From Defluviitaleaceae bacterium (lineage in GTDB: Bacteria; Bacillota; Clostridia; Lachnospirales; WRAA01): a DNA stretch of 33,622 nt. The first letter of the stretch is position 1, and each line of letters begins with the position of its first letter. The notes under the pieces are model-generated. The model was given only the letters and a program-made list of their open reading frames with translations, was not told the origin of the DNA and searched no databases. The stretch covers positions 1 through 33,622 of the forward strand of contig WRAW01000022.1 of NCBI GenBank assembly GCA_009780015.1, read 5' to 3'. Made by a program: the position numbers and the translations under genes. Positions 1 through 7,921 of this stretch are shown piece by piece.

Positions 1-111
1 CCAGCACCTCTCTGCGACCTCCTGTACTTTCTTTTTCGTACAGTTTACATCGCTTCTTATTTTTTTAGGTGCTGTACTTTTTCGTTACCATTTACTGTAC
101 TTCTATCTTAC
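1..111. other. Non-coding left edge with short repeats
   Basis: No credible gene is visible here. The stretch is T-rich and repeats the short word TGTACTT three times (near 22, 74 and 95). CAGCACCT near 2 is matched by AGGTGCTG near 67, so it could be a decayed small palindromic element. It lies next to palindromic element A. Confidence 0.3.
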
Positions 112-282
112 AAAACACACTTGTGTTTAATACCCGAAATGCTGGCTGGAAGAGGCAGTTTTTCGCCAATCTAGGAAGTGACGACGACGCGTACCCTTGT
201 GGTACGCTAGGAGGAGCTGACGATGAGTGGCGGAAAACTGACCTTCTAGACAGCGTTGAGCGGTATTGAACACAGGTTCTAA
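112..282 (+). repeat. Palindromic element A (stop-codon-associated family)
   Basis: This is a copy of the main dispersed palindromic family. The arms are TTGTGTTTAATACC near 121 and GGTATTGAACACAGG near 262. The core carries the family words GGCAGTTTTTCGCC and GGCGGAAAAC, and a central hairpin GCGTACC/GGTACGC near 190-207. It has the same core orientation as C and E. It lies downstream of the reductase gene, beyond its terminator. No protein is encoded, so it is best described as a MITE- or REP-like non-autonomous repeat. Confidence 0.75.
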
Positions 283-285
283 GGA

Positions 286-322
286 CAAAAAATAAACAGC
301 GAGCTCGCAACTCGCTGTTTTT
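286..322 (-). terminator. Intrinsic terminator of the reductase gene
   Basis: On the minus strand, about 10 nt after the stop codon at 332, a perfect 9-bp stem AACAGCGAG/CTCGCTGTT (295-303 and 311-319) with a 7-nt loop is followed by TATTTTTTG. This is a textbook rho-independent terminator. T residues flank the other side too, so it may work in both directions. Confidence 0.85.
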
Positions 323-331
323 GTACATCAT

Positions 332-1216
332 TTATATCTGATAGTTTGACATTCTTTCAAGCGCTTTGAGAATGGCTTGCGTACCCAGTTTTCCACCGCC
401 TTCTTCGGATTGGGCGGCGGCAAAGAGCTGTACGGCCAGCGCTGTAAAGGGGGCGGCCAGCTTGTGTGATTTCTGTGCCTGCTGCACTATACCAAAGTCT
501 TTGACCGCGAGGTCTATCATGAAGCCCGGCGAAAAATCCCGTCTGGCCATCTTTGGCCCGTTAAGCGTAAGCTGCGCGGAAGCGCCTGCTCCTCCGGAAA
601 CAACGTCTATAAGCGAATTAAGGTCGATCCCTTCTTTTGAAGCCAGCATAAGCCCTTCACAAATTCCGGCTAGGCAGGACACGACCATCACCTGGTTTGC
701 CATCTTTGTCGCCTGACCGGCCCCGGATGGCCCCATGTATGTAATCTTTGTGCCCATTGTCTGGAAAACGGGTACGCACTTGTTGAACGCGGACTCGTCA
801 CCGCCGACCATTATTGTGAGCTTGGCGTTTATAGCGCCGATATCACCGCCGCTGACAGGGGCGTCAAGCATTGTCGCGCCCTTTTCGGCCACGCGCTTTG
901 CAAACCCACGGGTTGCGTCCGCGGAGATTGTGCTCATGTCCACAACAATCTTGCCGGGGCTCAGCCCTTCGGCAACGCCGTTTTCGCCGAACAACACCGC
1001 TTCAACATCAGGGGTATCGCTGACAATGGTGATGATTATATCACATGCTTTGGCAACCTCTGCAGGTGTGCTTGCCGATACGGCGCCGCCTTCCACAAGC
1101 TCGGCGGCCTTTTCCTTGCTCCTGTTGTAGACGTACATAGGATAGCCGGCTTTCAGGATGTGCCCAGCCATAGGCTTGCCCATAATACCAAGCCCGATAA
1201 ATCCAATTCTCTCCAT
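332..1216 (-). CDS. garR: NAD(P)-dependent 3-hydroxyacid dehydrogenase (2-hydroxy-3-oxopropionate reductase / 3-hydroxyisobutyrate dehydrogenase family)
   Basis: The 294-aa length is typical of the family. Visible features are the N-terminal Rossmann motif GFIGLGIMGKPMA, the substrate-binding signature DAPVSGGDIGA near residue 120, and GAGQATKMANQ near 165-175 with the conserved catalytic lysine. The C-terminal helical half carries KDFGIV. Enzymes of this family reversibly oxidise or reduce short beta-hydroxyacids such as tartronate semialdehyde or 3-hydroxyisobutyrate with NAD(P) in the cytoplasm. The substrate cannot be fixed from sequence, so garR is the nearest name rather than a proven assignment. 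The ATG is preceded by GGGAGG, and a terminator follows. It is separated from rluD by palindromic element G and has no obvious functional link to its neighbours. Confidence 0.85.
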   Translation of the reverse strand: MERIGFIGLGIMGKPMAGHILKAGYPMYVYNRSKEKAAELVEGGAVSASTPAEVAKACDIIITIVSDTPDVEAVLFGENGVAEGLSPGKIVVDMSTISADATRGFAKRVAEKGATMLDAPVSGGDIGAINAKLTIMVGGDESAFNKCVPVFQTMGTKITYMGPSGAGQATKMANQVMVVSCLAGICEGLMLASKEGIDLNSLIDVVSGGAGASAQLTLNGPKMARRDFSPGFMIDLAVKDFGIVQQAQKSHKLAAPFTALAVQLFAAAQSEEGGGKLGTQAILKALERMSNYQI

Positions 1217-1242
1217 AACATATCCTCCCTAGTTTTCTATTG

Positions 1243-1371
1243 TATAGTGAAACAACTTCAATTCAGACCAATATTAGCACGGCGCTAAAGCGCCTCCTTT
1301 GTGGAACGTCGGCGGCAGTAGGCCGACGCTTCCAGAAAATATTGGTTCACTTTTCAAGTTGTTTCACTATA
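1243..1371. repeat. Palindromic element G overlapping the rluD 3' end
   Basis: Perfect 16-bp inverted arms TATAGTGAAACAACTT (1243-1258) and its complement (1356-1371) enclose a second imperfect arm pair ending in CCAATATT/AATATTGG. Inner hairpins include GGCGCTAAAGCGCC and CGTCGG...CCGACG. The arm sequence differs from the AGAACCTGT-type elements in this window, so it may be a separate subfamily. It extends into the rluD reading frame and supplies its last codons and stop. Confidence 0.75.
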
Positions 1372-2300
1372 GAAGCCCCCAGCTTAGTCAGCGTATGCCG
1401 GAAATACTCCGGCATTTCCGCTCGAAACTCAAGGAATTCGCCTGTACTAGGTTGCGAAAAACCAAGTTCTTTGGCGTGAAGCACTTGACCGCTTGCGGCA
1501 AGCCAGGACGGCGCGTTTGCCGAACCGTAAACCTGGTCGCCAAGTATCGGATAACCGATAGAGGCCATATGCACCCGAATCTGATGAGTCCGCCCGGTCT
1601 CAAGTCTGAGCCTGATGTACGAGTACTTCGTGGTTCGCTCAAATCTATCAACGACGGAATAGTGGGTAACGGCATGGCGTCCGCCTGGAGTTACGGCCAT
1701 CTTCTTGCGATGTACGGGGTGGCGGCCTATCGGTCGGTTGACTGTGCCTTTGCCGGCCGGAATACTGCCGACGGCCACAGCCTCATACTCACGCTTGACG
1801 GTATGATCCGCAAGCTGTATCGAGAGCGACTGATGGGCCGCGTCATTCTTAGCGACTACGAGTAGCCCTGAAGTATCCTTGTCGATACGATGTACGATGC
1901 CCGGCCTGATGCGCCCGTTAATTCCCGAAAGTTCATGTCCAAAGCGGTACAGCAATCCATTAACCAATGTACCGCTCGTATGCCCGGGGGCTGGATGTAC
2001 GACCATACCCTTGGGCTTGTCCACTACGATTACGTCGAGATCCTCGTAGATAACAACCAGAGGAATATCTTCCGGTGCAACGTCGATTGATACCGGTTCG
2101 CCAAGCTCAACACTTACGATGTCGCCAAGCTCGAGAGCGCGGTTCGGTTTTGCCTGCCTGCCGTTGACAAGTACGCCGCCGGATTTTATCAGGCTCTGAG
2201 CCCGTGTACGCGAAACGGCTTCAAGCTCTTGTGAGACCGCCGCGTCCAGACGCTTACCGATGCAGGGGCTTTGCGGACCTACAATAAATTGCTCACTCAT
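1347..2300 (-). CDS. rluD: Ribosomal large subunit pseudouridine synthase, RluD/RluA family
   Basis: The enzyme isomerises specific uridines of 23S rRNA to pseudouridine. An N-terminal S4 RNA-binding domain (about residues 10-65, with LIKSGGVLVNG) is followed by the catalytic domain. That domain carries HRIDKDTSGLLVVAKN, which includes the catalytic Asp, then the typical RTHQIRVH and GYPILGDQVYG segments. The ATG at 2300 (about 317 aa) gives an 8-nt overlap with the lspA stop; a GTG at 2318 would add six residues. The last seven residues and the TGA stop lie inside palindromic element G, so the natural C-terminus has been replaced. The catalytic core is intact and the enzyme is probably active. 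It is co-transcribed with lspA, a common Firmicute order. Confidence 0.93.
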   Translation of the reverse strand: MSEQFIVGPQSPCIGKRLDAAVSQELEAVSRTRAQSLIKSGGVLVNGRQAKPNRALELGDIVSVELGEPVSIDVAPEDIPLVVIYEDLDVIVVDKPKGMVVHPAPGHTSGTLVNGLLYRFGHELSGINGRIRPGIVHRIDKDTSGLLVVAKNDAAHQSLSIQLADHTVKREYEAVAVGSIPAGKGTVNRPIGRHPVHRKKMAVTPGGRHAVTHYSVVDRFERTTKYSYIRLRLETGRTHQIRVHMASIGYPILGDQVYGSANAPSWLAASGQVLHAKELGFSQPSTGEFLEFRAEMPEYFRHTLTKLGASIVKQLEK

Positions 2301-2808
2301 GTCCGGCCGCGCCTTCACCTTCTATTTGACCGGCGTCTGAAGGCGGCGCTTCGTCCTTTATCACAAACAGCAGGAGCGCCGACAGAATCAGAGTACCCAT
2401 CACCAAGAAGATGTCGGCGAGGTTGAATATAGGGAATCTGATGAACGTCACATGCAGAAAGTCCACGACATAGCCCTTTAGCAGCCTGTCGATAAAGTTG
2501 CCCAGCGCGCCCCCGCAGATCAGTATCAATGTGAGCCGTACCCACGAATATTCCCTGGAGTTCGGCAGCTTGACAAAGTAGTATACCAACGAAGCGATAA
2601 CCGCAACAGTCAGCGCGACGAAAAACCACCGGCCGCCTTGGAATAGGCCGAAGGCCGCGCCGGTGTTGGTTGCGTAAGTCAGGTGGAACACTCCCGGGAT
2701 CAACGGGATATTGCCGACCGGCTGCAAATAGTTCACGGCGGCAAGCTTTGTGGCTTGATCCATTATAACCAGCAGTGCCACAAATATTATCGCAAGCGGC
2801 TTGTTCAT
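2293..2808 (-). CDS. lspA: Prolipoprotein signal peptidase (signal peptidase II)
   Basis: This membrane aspartyl protease removes signal peptides from diacylglyceryl-modified prolipoproteins. The 171-aa protein has four hydrophobic segments (about residues 5-22, 55-80, 85-110, 130-155). The two conserved blocks are GNFIDRLLKGYVVDFLHV and FNLADIFLVMG, which carry the catalytic aspartates. The C-terminal tail after about residue 158 is acidic and variable. The start overlaps the stop of the upstream CBS-domain gene as ATGA, with AGGAG in front, which indicates translational coupling. The S41 lipoprotein at 16143-17606 would be a substrate. Confidence 0.95.
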   Translation of the reverse strand: MNKPLAIIFVALLVIMDQATKLAAVNYLQPVGNIPLIPGVFHLTYATNTGAAFGLFQGGRWFFVALTVAVIASLVYYFVKLPNSREYSWVRLTLILICGGALGNFIDRLLKGYVVDFLHVTFIRFPIFNLADIFLVMGTLILSALLLFVIKDEAPPSDAGQIEGEGAAGHE

Positions 2809-4127
2809 GTCGTCTCCTGTGTTTCTGATTCTATCTTAGTCGCGATAACTTTAGAGATACACTTCTCCTTAGTATCGACAATTCGGAACAGCAAGCCTTC
2901 GTACTTAATTTCAGGCTTTTCGCTCTCTTCGGGAATACGCCCCAACTGGCCGATCAGAAATCCGCCCAGGGTGTCGTAATCTTCCTCGGGGAATTCGACT
3001 GAGATTTCCATTTCGTCGAAAAATTCCGAGACTTCCTTCAGCATTGCAGTGCCGTTGATGGCAAAGGTGCTGTTGTCCAGCTTGGAGATATCCGGGGTTT
3101 CCAGCTCGTCGTGTTCGTCCAGTATCGACCCCATAATCTCCTCGACGATGTCCTCCATTGTCACCAGACCGACGGTTCCGCCGTATTCGTCAACCACGAT
3201 TGCCATGTATACCTGTTTGTTCTTCATTTCGACGAAGAGCCCGTCAACTTTTTTTGAGGAAGGCACAAAGTATGGCGCGCGGAGCGATGAGAAAAAGTCG
3301 TAATCCTCAAGGGTGTTGTGTTTAAGTACGCTCTCAAGAATGTCCTTGGTATGCAGGATACCTTTTATGTTGTCAAGGTTGTCTTCGTAAACGGGTATGC
3401 GCGTGAATTTTTCCTCGGCAATAAAGGCTTTGATCTCTTCAAACGGTGTGTCTACTTCCAGCGCGCTGATGTGCGTGCGGTGTACGGACACGTCCTCTGC
3501 CGTCTTGGTGTTGAAGTCGAATACGTTGTGGATCATCTTGCGTTCGGCGACGTCGATAGCCCCCGTCTCCGAACCTACGTCGGCCATAAGCCTGATCTCT
3601 TCCTCAAGGAAATCCTCGCTGTCCTCCTTGCGCGTGACCTTTACGGCAAGCCTCAGGAAGAAATTGACGCACAGCGAAATCAGCCTGGCCAACGGGTATA
3701 TCAGCCATGTAAATGTGTTCATCGGCTTGATAAGATCGTAAGCCGCCTTGGTCGCGTAGAGCTGCGCGAAGCGTTTCGCGAAAATGGCCGAAGGGATCAG
3801 CAGCAGCAACAGCGCGGCGGCGACAGCGGCGGCTGTCAGGATGCCGGCTCCGTCGAAGATGTCAGGCGCATATAAATACAGCGACAATCCAACGATACAA
3901 AAGCCGATGGCGGCTATCGCTACTTGCATGGCCGCCAGGAACACATCCGGCGGGTCGGCGCGTCTAAGAAGGAGCTGTGCCTTCGCGACGCCCTCTTCGG
4001 CGTCGGCCTTGACCTTGCTTCGGTTAAGGTGCATTATTGCGGCTTCCATCGTGCAAAACAGGATGTACAGACACAACAGCACAAAAATTACTATGATATT
4101 GCCTATCAAAATGAGTCTATCCCCCAA
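2805..4127 (-). CDS. CNNM/CorC-type membrane protein with DUF21, paired CBS and CorC_HlyC domains
   Basis: The order of parts in this 440-aa protein is an N-terminal DUF21 membrane domain (about residues 1-180, three to four hydrophobic segments), two CBS motifs (about 200-325, including RIPVYEDNLDNIKGILHTKD and MAIVVDEYGGTVGLVTMEDI), and a C-terminal CorC_HlyC domain with DTLGGFLIGQLGRIP. Such proteins are often annotated as hemolysin C or magnesium/cobalt efflux proteins. Current family knowledge favours Mg2+ transport gated by nucleotide binding at the CBS pair; haemolysis is not supported. The first codon is an uncertain TTG with no clear ribosome binding site. Another TTG six codons in lies behind GGGGG. 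Confidence 0.88.
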   Translation of the reverse strand: MGDRLILIGNIIVIFVLLCLYILFCTMEAAIMHLNRSKVKADAEEGVAKAQLLLRRADPPDVFLAAMQVAIAAIGFCIVGLSLYLYAPDIFDGAGILTAAAVAAALLLLLIPSAIFAKRFAQLYATKAAYDLIKPMNTFTWLIYPLARLISLCVNFFLRLAVKVTRKEDSEDFLEEEIRLMADVGSETGAIDVAERKMIHNVFDFNTKTAEDVSVHRTHISALEVDTPFEEIKAFIAEEKFTRIPVYEDNLDNIKGILHTKDILESVLKHNTLEDYDFFSSLRAPYFVPSSKKVDGLFVEMKNKQVYMAIVVDEYGGTVGLVTMEDIVEEIMGSILDEHDELETPDISKLDNSTFAINGTAMLKEVSEFFDEMEISVEFPEEDYDTLGGFLIGQLGRIPEESEKPEIKYEGLLFRIVDTKEKCISKVIATKIESETQETT

Positions 4128-4154
4128 GTATCGGAATTATAACTACACCATCAA

Positions 4155-4340
4155 TTATACACCATTGTTTGGAGAATTGGAAGAAGTTTTTCGTCTGCGT
4201 GGAGCCTTGAATTGCTGGCGAGATTTTTCGTCAATAATCAAATCTAGTATCATCTCTCGCGCAAGCTCCGGGTCATCTTCGTTTGAGTCAAGTAAATTCA
4301 ATACCATCTTGATTACTGTGTCAAATTGCTGATTCGTCAT
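4155..4340 (-). CDS. Small acidic/basic two-part hypothetical protein (61 aa)
   Basis: I do not recognise this protein. The ATG at 4340 is preceded by AAGGAG at 8-nt spacing, better than the upstream in-frame start at 4367. Residues 1-40 form a likely amphipathic helical pair rich in D/E (MVLNLLDSNEDDPELAREM). The tail is basic (KAPRRRKTSSNSPNNG), which suggests a small regulatory or nucleic-acid-contacting peptide, but this is inference. It sits 16 nt from the TPR gene and 27 nt from the CBS gene, so it is likely part of the same transcript. Confidence 0.6.
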   Translation of the reverse strand: MTNQQFDTVIKMVLNLLDSNEDDPELAREMILDLIIDEKSRQQFKAPRRRKTSSNSPNNGV

Positions 4341-4383
4341 AGTGTCGTCTCCTTCCAGCTCCAACATGCTTATGTCACTCCTT

Positions 4384-5550
4384 CTACATGCTTTCGCGGA
4401 ACCCCGCCTTAAAGCCGCTCAGGATACCGCCCAGTGTGGTTTGATATTCCTTGGTCTTGCCCTGAGCCTTCTTGATCTTTGCGGACTCGAAGCGCGCCCG
4501 CTCATGGCTTGGGTCTATCGCAAGCGCCTTTTTGACGGCGTTTTCGGCCTTAGTCAGATCATAGTCCAGCCGGTGGTAGGCGGCGAGCTTCGTCCACAGT
4601 TCGGCGTCGCCGCGGCTGGTGGCCAGCGCCTGCTCGATAGACTTTATCGCCGCGGGAATGTTGTGCGTCAGCCGGTGTATGTCGGCCTTGATTATGTGGT
4701 ATGCTTTGTCCTTGACAATGATAGTCTCAAGAGCCTCGGCGGCCTTGTCGTAAGTGCGCAGCCTGATGTATACCTGCGCCAGGCTGTATACATAGTGGGG
4801 ATCGTACTTGGCGCTCAGGGCTTTCTTAAAGTTGTCGATGGAGTGGCGCGTGTCGCCCGTTTCCAGGTTAAGCAGGCCGTGCATGTAGTCGATGTCGGGG
4901 TTTCCGGGGTCGAGCTCTCCGGCCGATATCAGCGACCTTAGGCCGGCCTCAAGGTTGCGCGCGCGTATGTGGCTTTCCGCCAGCCCAAGCCGCAGTCTTA
5001 CGCTTCCCGGCTCAAGCGCGACGGCGCGCTCTAAAAGCGCTGCGGCCTCCTCGAATCGGTACAGCTTCATCAGCGACATGGCGTAGTTGTTCAATATTTG
5101 GTAGTTTTCGCTGTATTCCAGCGCACGCTTGTACAGACCTGCCGCTTTTGACGGGTTTCCCTGTCTGTACAGATAGTCGGCGTTTTCCTTGAGGCGCTCC
5201 CACATAAGGCGCGCCTCCCATTCCTGGAGCGCCGCTCGCAGCGACGAAAGCCGGATCTCGTCATAGGACTCGAAAAGCGATAAAAAACCAACCAGCCGCC
5301 CGCTGAGCGAATTCTTCTCGTTCAGATGCGTCAACTGCGAGGCATAGTAGGGCAGTTTAAGAATGTCCCTTGTCCAGTCGATAAACTCCTGGCTCAAAAA
5401 CTCCTCGCCCGATTCGCGCCAATACTTGTAGACGTGAAAAGCCGCCTCCTCAAGCGAATAGACGTTGATATCGGTCATCTTGAACTTGTATGGGATTTTG
5501 TTCTCTTCGTGAGATACGGCCAGGTATAGTTCGCTCACGTCGGCCTCCAC
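4384..5550 (-). CDS. Tetratricopeptide-repeat protein of the Hsp70 cluster
   Basis: The 388-aa protein has two parts. Residues 1-115 form a non-repeat domain with IPYKFKMTDINVYSLEEAA, followed by helices; this resembles a module I recall in front of TPR repeats in other Clostridia, but I cannot name it. Residues 118-380 carry about seven TPR units, for example NPSKAAGLYKRALEY, RFEEAAALLERAVALEPGS and DLTKAENAVKKALAIDPSH. TPR arrays bind peptide tails and are common Hsp70 partners, so a scaffold or co-chaperone role for the neighbouring Hsp70s is plausible but unproven. The start is GTG, with its AGGA motif lying just downstream of the stop of the 52-aa gene (10-nt gap). No signal peptide or membrane segment is visible, so it is probably cytoplasmic. 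Confidence 0.82.
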   Translation of the reverse strand: MEADVSELYLAVSHEENKIPYKFKMTDINVYSLEEAAFHVYKYWRESGEEFLSQEFIDWTRDILKLPYYASQLTHLNEKNSLSGRLVGFLSLFESYDEIRLSSLRAALQEWEARLMWERLKENADYLYRQGNPSKAAGLYKRALEYSENYQILNNYAMSLMKLYRFEEAAALLERAVALEPGSVRLRLGLAESHIRARNLEAGLRSLISAGELDPGNPDIDYMHGLLNLETGDTRHSIDNFKKALSAKYDPHYVYSLAQVYIRLRTYDKAAEALETIIVKDKAYHIIKADIHRLTHNIPAAIKSIEQALATSRGDAELWTKLAAYHRLDYDLTKAENAVKKALAIDPSHERARFESAKIKKAQGKTKEYQTTLGGILSGFKAGFRESM

Positions 5551-5560
5551 AGGTATTTTC

Positions 5561-5719
5561 CTACTTTTCTTGACCGTACTTAGCTATTGCGGCGTTAACA
5601 GAGTCAATATCTTCCTTGCTGCACATCGCCTCAACTGTCATTATTACCTCATCGACAGAGCTGGCGCGTTTTGCTGCCAAGAGTATTGATCGCAGAATAG
5701 CTTCGGTTTCCTTTGCCAT
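5561..5719 (-). CDS. Small hypothetical protein (52 aa) between the Hsp70-vWA and TPR genes
   Basis: This short frame runs from an ATG at 5719 to a TAG at 5561-5563. The product is predicted to be mostly helical, starting MAKETEAILRSILLAAKRAS and ending in KYGQEK. The ATG follows AGGTGTGAG, 13 nt after the Hsp70-vWA stop, and the next gene begins 10 nt beyond its stop with its ribosome binding site touching this stop. The tight packing on both sides argues for a real gene. I do not recognise a family, and its function is unknown. Confidence 0.65.
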   Translation of the reverse strand: MAKETEAILRSILLAAKRASSVDEVIMTVEAMCSKEDIDSVNAAIAKYGQEK

Positions 5720-5732
5720 AGTCTCACACCTC

Positions 5733-7814
5733 TTAAATCCTGATTAGCTCGGTGATGCTCATAGCTATATTATCCAAAATATCAAAAAATTTGTCATTAA
5801 GGTCATAATACTTGCCGTTGGGCTTTGTCACGGGGTCGTAAGCTTCGATGCTGTCGCGGTCTTTTCGCGCGACTATAAATGTCACGACGCCCTGTGAGTT
5901 TAGCATGTCGCAGATGTTGGCGACGGTCTTGCCCGACTTGGTGGGTACGTGGGGCGGCGCGTCGGTGATTAGGATGAAAATATTCTTCGATTCAGGCTCG
6001 ATGACGGATGAACTAAGCAGTTCGATTCCGGTTTCCAGCGCGTCCAGCGAAGATTCGGGGATGTCTCCGCCGTAAGTACGCGGTATATTCTTGACCTGCT
6101 TCTGGAACTTTGCTATGTCCGAGGTGAAGTTGTAGACCGAAGGCTTCTCCTTCTCGTACAGGTCGCCGAAGCCGATAAGCCCAAGCCGGAACGACGCGCC
6201 CTTCGAGCTTATGATGTTGCTGAACTCTATCGCGCGGTCTTTCACGCCCGTGATATACGTGTCCATAGAACCTGTGGTGTCAATCAAGAATACCACATTT
6301 ACCTTGTCCGCGGAAAGAGCCGAACGGACTTCGCGCGGCGGCGGCGCGGTGGCCTTGCTCCTGTCGAATTCGGCGCGCTGGACGCGGCCGCTTTCGATAT
6401 CCTTGATAAAGACCTCGAATATGTTGTTTTCGTCGATCGCGTAGGTTATCTCCAGGCGCGCGGCGCCCTTTAGGCCGGAGATGCCCACGGTTCCGATGTA
6501 CTTCTTATCGGACTCGTGGCCCTTCTCCCATTGGAATACGTCGACATTGACCATGGACGCGCCCGACATGCTTGCGAAGTTGCTGTCGGATACGCTGCAC
6601 GGTATGGCGCTGCCCATGGGGATAATCGGGATGAGCTCACGGCGCATTGTGGCCACGTCGACCACGGCTTCCGTGCCGACTATCTGGCGCGTAACCTGGC
6701 CTACCTTGACCCCGCGCCCCGGCAGATGTATCAAATAGTTGTAAATAGCCGCGCCCATGGCTACCGACTTGGCAGGATCGGTGGCGCGGTAAGGCTCCTT
6801 AACATACCCGGCGACCATGCGGCGCACCATTGGGATCAAGGTCGAACCGCCCACAAGTATTACCTTAGAAATCTCGTCGGCAGCCTTTCCGGCGCGCTTT
6901 AGCGCCTCTTCCACGATGTCCCTGCTGCGCTCCACATACTTGCGTATCAGCGCCTCGAACTCTTCACGAGTGATTTCGGCCTGCAAATTCTTTGGAACGC
7001 CGTCCTGAACCAGCAGAGGGTGTATCCGTATGGGAACCTTGTTAGAGCCGGAGAGCTTCTTCTTGGCTGATTCGGCTTCCTGCTTGAGCTTCTGTATCAC
7101 GCGCTTGCGCTCCGTCTCTTCCAGAGTGTCGACGTCGATCCCCGTCGAGTCGGCAAACGCGCCCTTCATGAAGCGTATCAGCTCCAGATCAAAGTCATCG
7201 CCGCCAAGGTTCATGTCCCCGACGTCCGACAATTCCTGAAATACTTCCTGCCCCAGCGCGTCCTGGGAAACATCCAGCACGCACGCGTCAAACGTACCGC
7301 CGCCCATGTCGTACACAAGCAGGGTCTGTGCGTAGCCTTGCTTGAACCCGTATTCGATAGCCGCGGCCAGCGGCTCGCTCAGCAGGTACACGTCATTGAA
7401 GCCCGCCAGCAGTCCGGCCTGCTTCGTCGCGAATATCTGCCGGTCGTTAAAATACGCGGGGTGGGTGATTACGACCTCGTTAAACGTCTCGCCGGCCTGT
7501 TCTTCCGCCGCGGTCTTCAGCTTTTTAAGTATCTGCGCGCTTATCTCCTCCGGCAGCTTCTCATGATCTCCAAAGTTCAGCTTTTCTCCCGAGCCCATCA
7601 TCCGCTTGACCGACAGCACTGTCTTGTCGGGGTAAATTATGGCGCCGGATTTGGCTTCCTCGCCGACAATTATCCCCTCGTCAAGATAGCTCACCACCGA
7701 CGGCAGAATTTCATAGCTGCCGTCCAGCTTTACGATGTCCATCTCGTCGTTCTTGTCGTTGTATATCACCGCCACGGAATTTGTCGTCCCGAGGTCTATT
7801 CCTAAGTAGCCCAT
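5733..7814 (-). CDS. Hsp70 (DnaK-like) fused to a C-terminal von Willebrand factor A domain
   Basis: The 693-aa protein has a complete Hsp70 nucleotide-binding domain: phosphate-1 DLGTTNS at residues 7-13, phosphate-2 YDMGGGTFDACVLDV near 165, and the adenosine motif VILVGGSTLIPMV near 320. A short beta-type substrate-binding region (about 385-480) follows. In place of the helical lid there is a linker with APPPREVRSA and then a vWA domain from about 505 to the end. The vWA domain has a MIDAS-like DTTGSM at 512-517, then GFGD, YGGDIPES and LITDAPPH, which resemble vWA domains of alpha-kinase type. It is therefore probably an ATP-driven chaperone whose client or partner contact goes through a metal-dependent vWA fold. 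A strong AAAGGAGG lies before the ATG. Palindromic element B separates it from the upstream methyltransferase. Confidence 0.9.
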   Translation of the reverse strand: MGYLGIDLGTTNSVAVIYNDKNDEMDIVKLDGSYEILPSVVSYLDEGIIVGEEAKSGAIIYPDKTVLSVKRMMGSGEKLNFGDHEKLPEEISAQILKKLKTAAEEQAGETFNEVVITHPAYFNDRQIFATKQAGLLAGFNDVYLLSEPLAAAIEYGFKQGYAQTLLVYDMGGGTFDACVLDVSQDALGQEVFQELSDVGDMNLGGDDFDLELIRFMKGAFADSTGIDVDTLEETERKRVIQKLKQEAESAKKKLSGSNKVPIRIHPLLVQDGVPKNLQAEITREEFEALIRKYVERSRDIVEEALKRAGKAADEISKVILVGGSTLIPMVRRMVAGYVKEPYRATDPAKSVAMGAAIYNYLIHLPGRGVKVGQVTRQIVGTEAVVDVATMRRELIPIIPMGSAIPCSVSDSNFASMSGASMVNVDVFQWEKGHESDKKYIGTVGISGLKGAARLEITYAIDENNIFEVFIKDIESGRVQRAEFDRSKATAPPPREVRSALSADKVNVVFLIDTTGSMDTYITGVKDRAIEFSNIISSKGASFRLGLIGFGDLYEKEKPSVYNFTSDIAKFQKQVKNIPRTYGGDIPESSLDALETGIELLSSSVIEPESKNIFILITDAPPHVPTKSGKTVANICDMLNSQGVVTFIVARKDRDSIEAYDPVTKPNGKYYDLNDKFFDILDNIAMSITELIRI

Positions 7815-7833
7815 ACCGGCCCTCCTTTAGGTA

Positions 7834-7920
7834 TTAGACCTGTCCGGCTGCACTCCAACGCCGTCTTTGCGAAAAATTGCCGCGCAAATCCGGCATTGTC
7901 GAGCAGCCGGACAGGTCTAT
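7834..7920. repeat. Palindromic element B, short form
   Basis: Perfect 16-bp arms AGACCTGTCCGGCTGC (7836-7851) and its complement (7903-7918) enclose about 50 nt. The interior contains a remnant of the family core (GCGAAAAATTGC). The right end is 2-4 nt from the TAA stop of the methyltransferase gene. It looks like an internally deleted member of the family, and could act as a hairpin between the methyltransferase and the Hsp70-vWA gene. Confidence 0.7.
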
Positions 7921-7921
7921 T

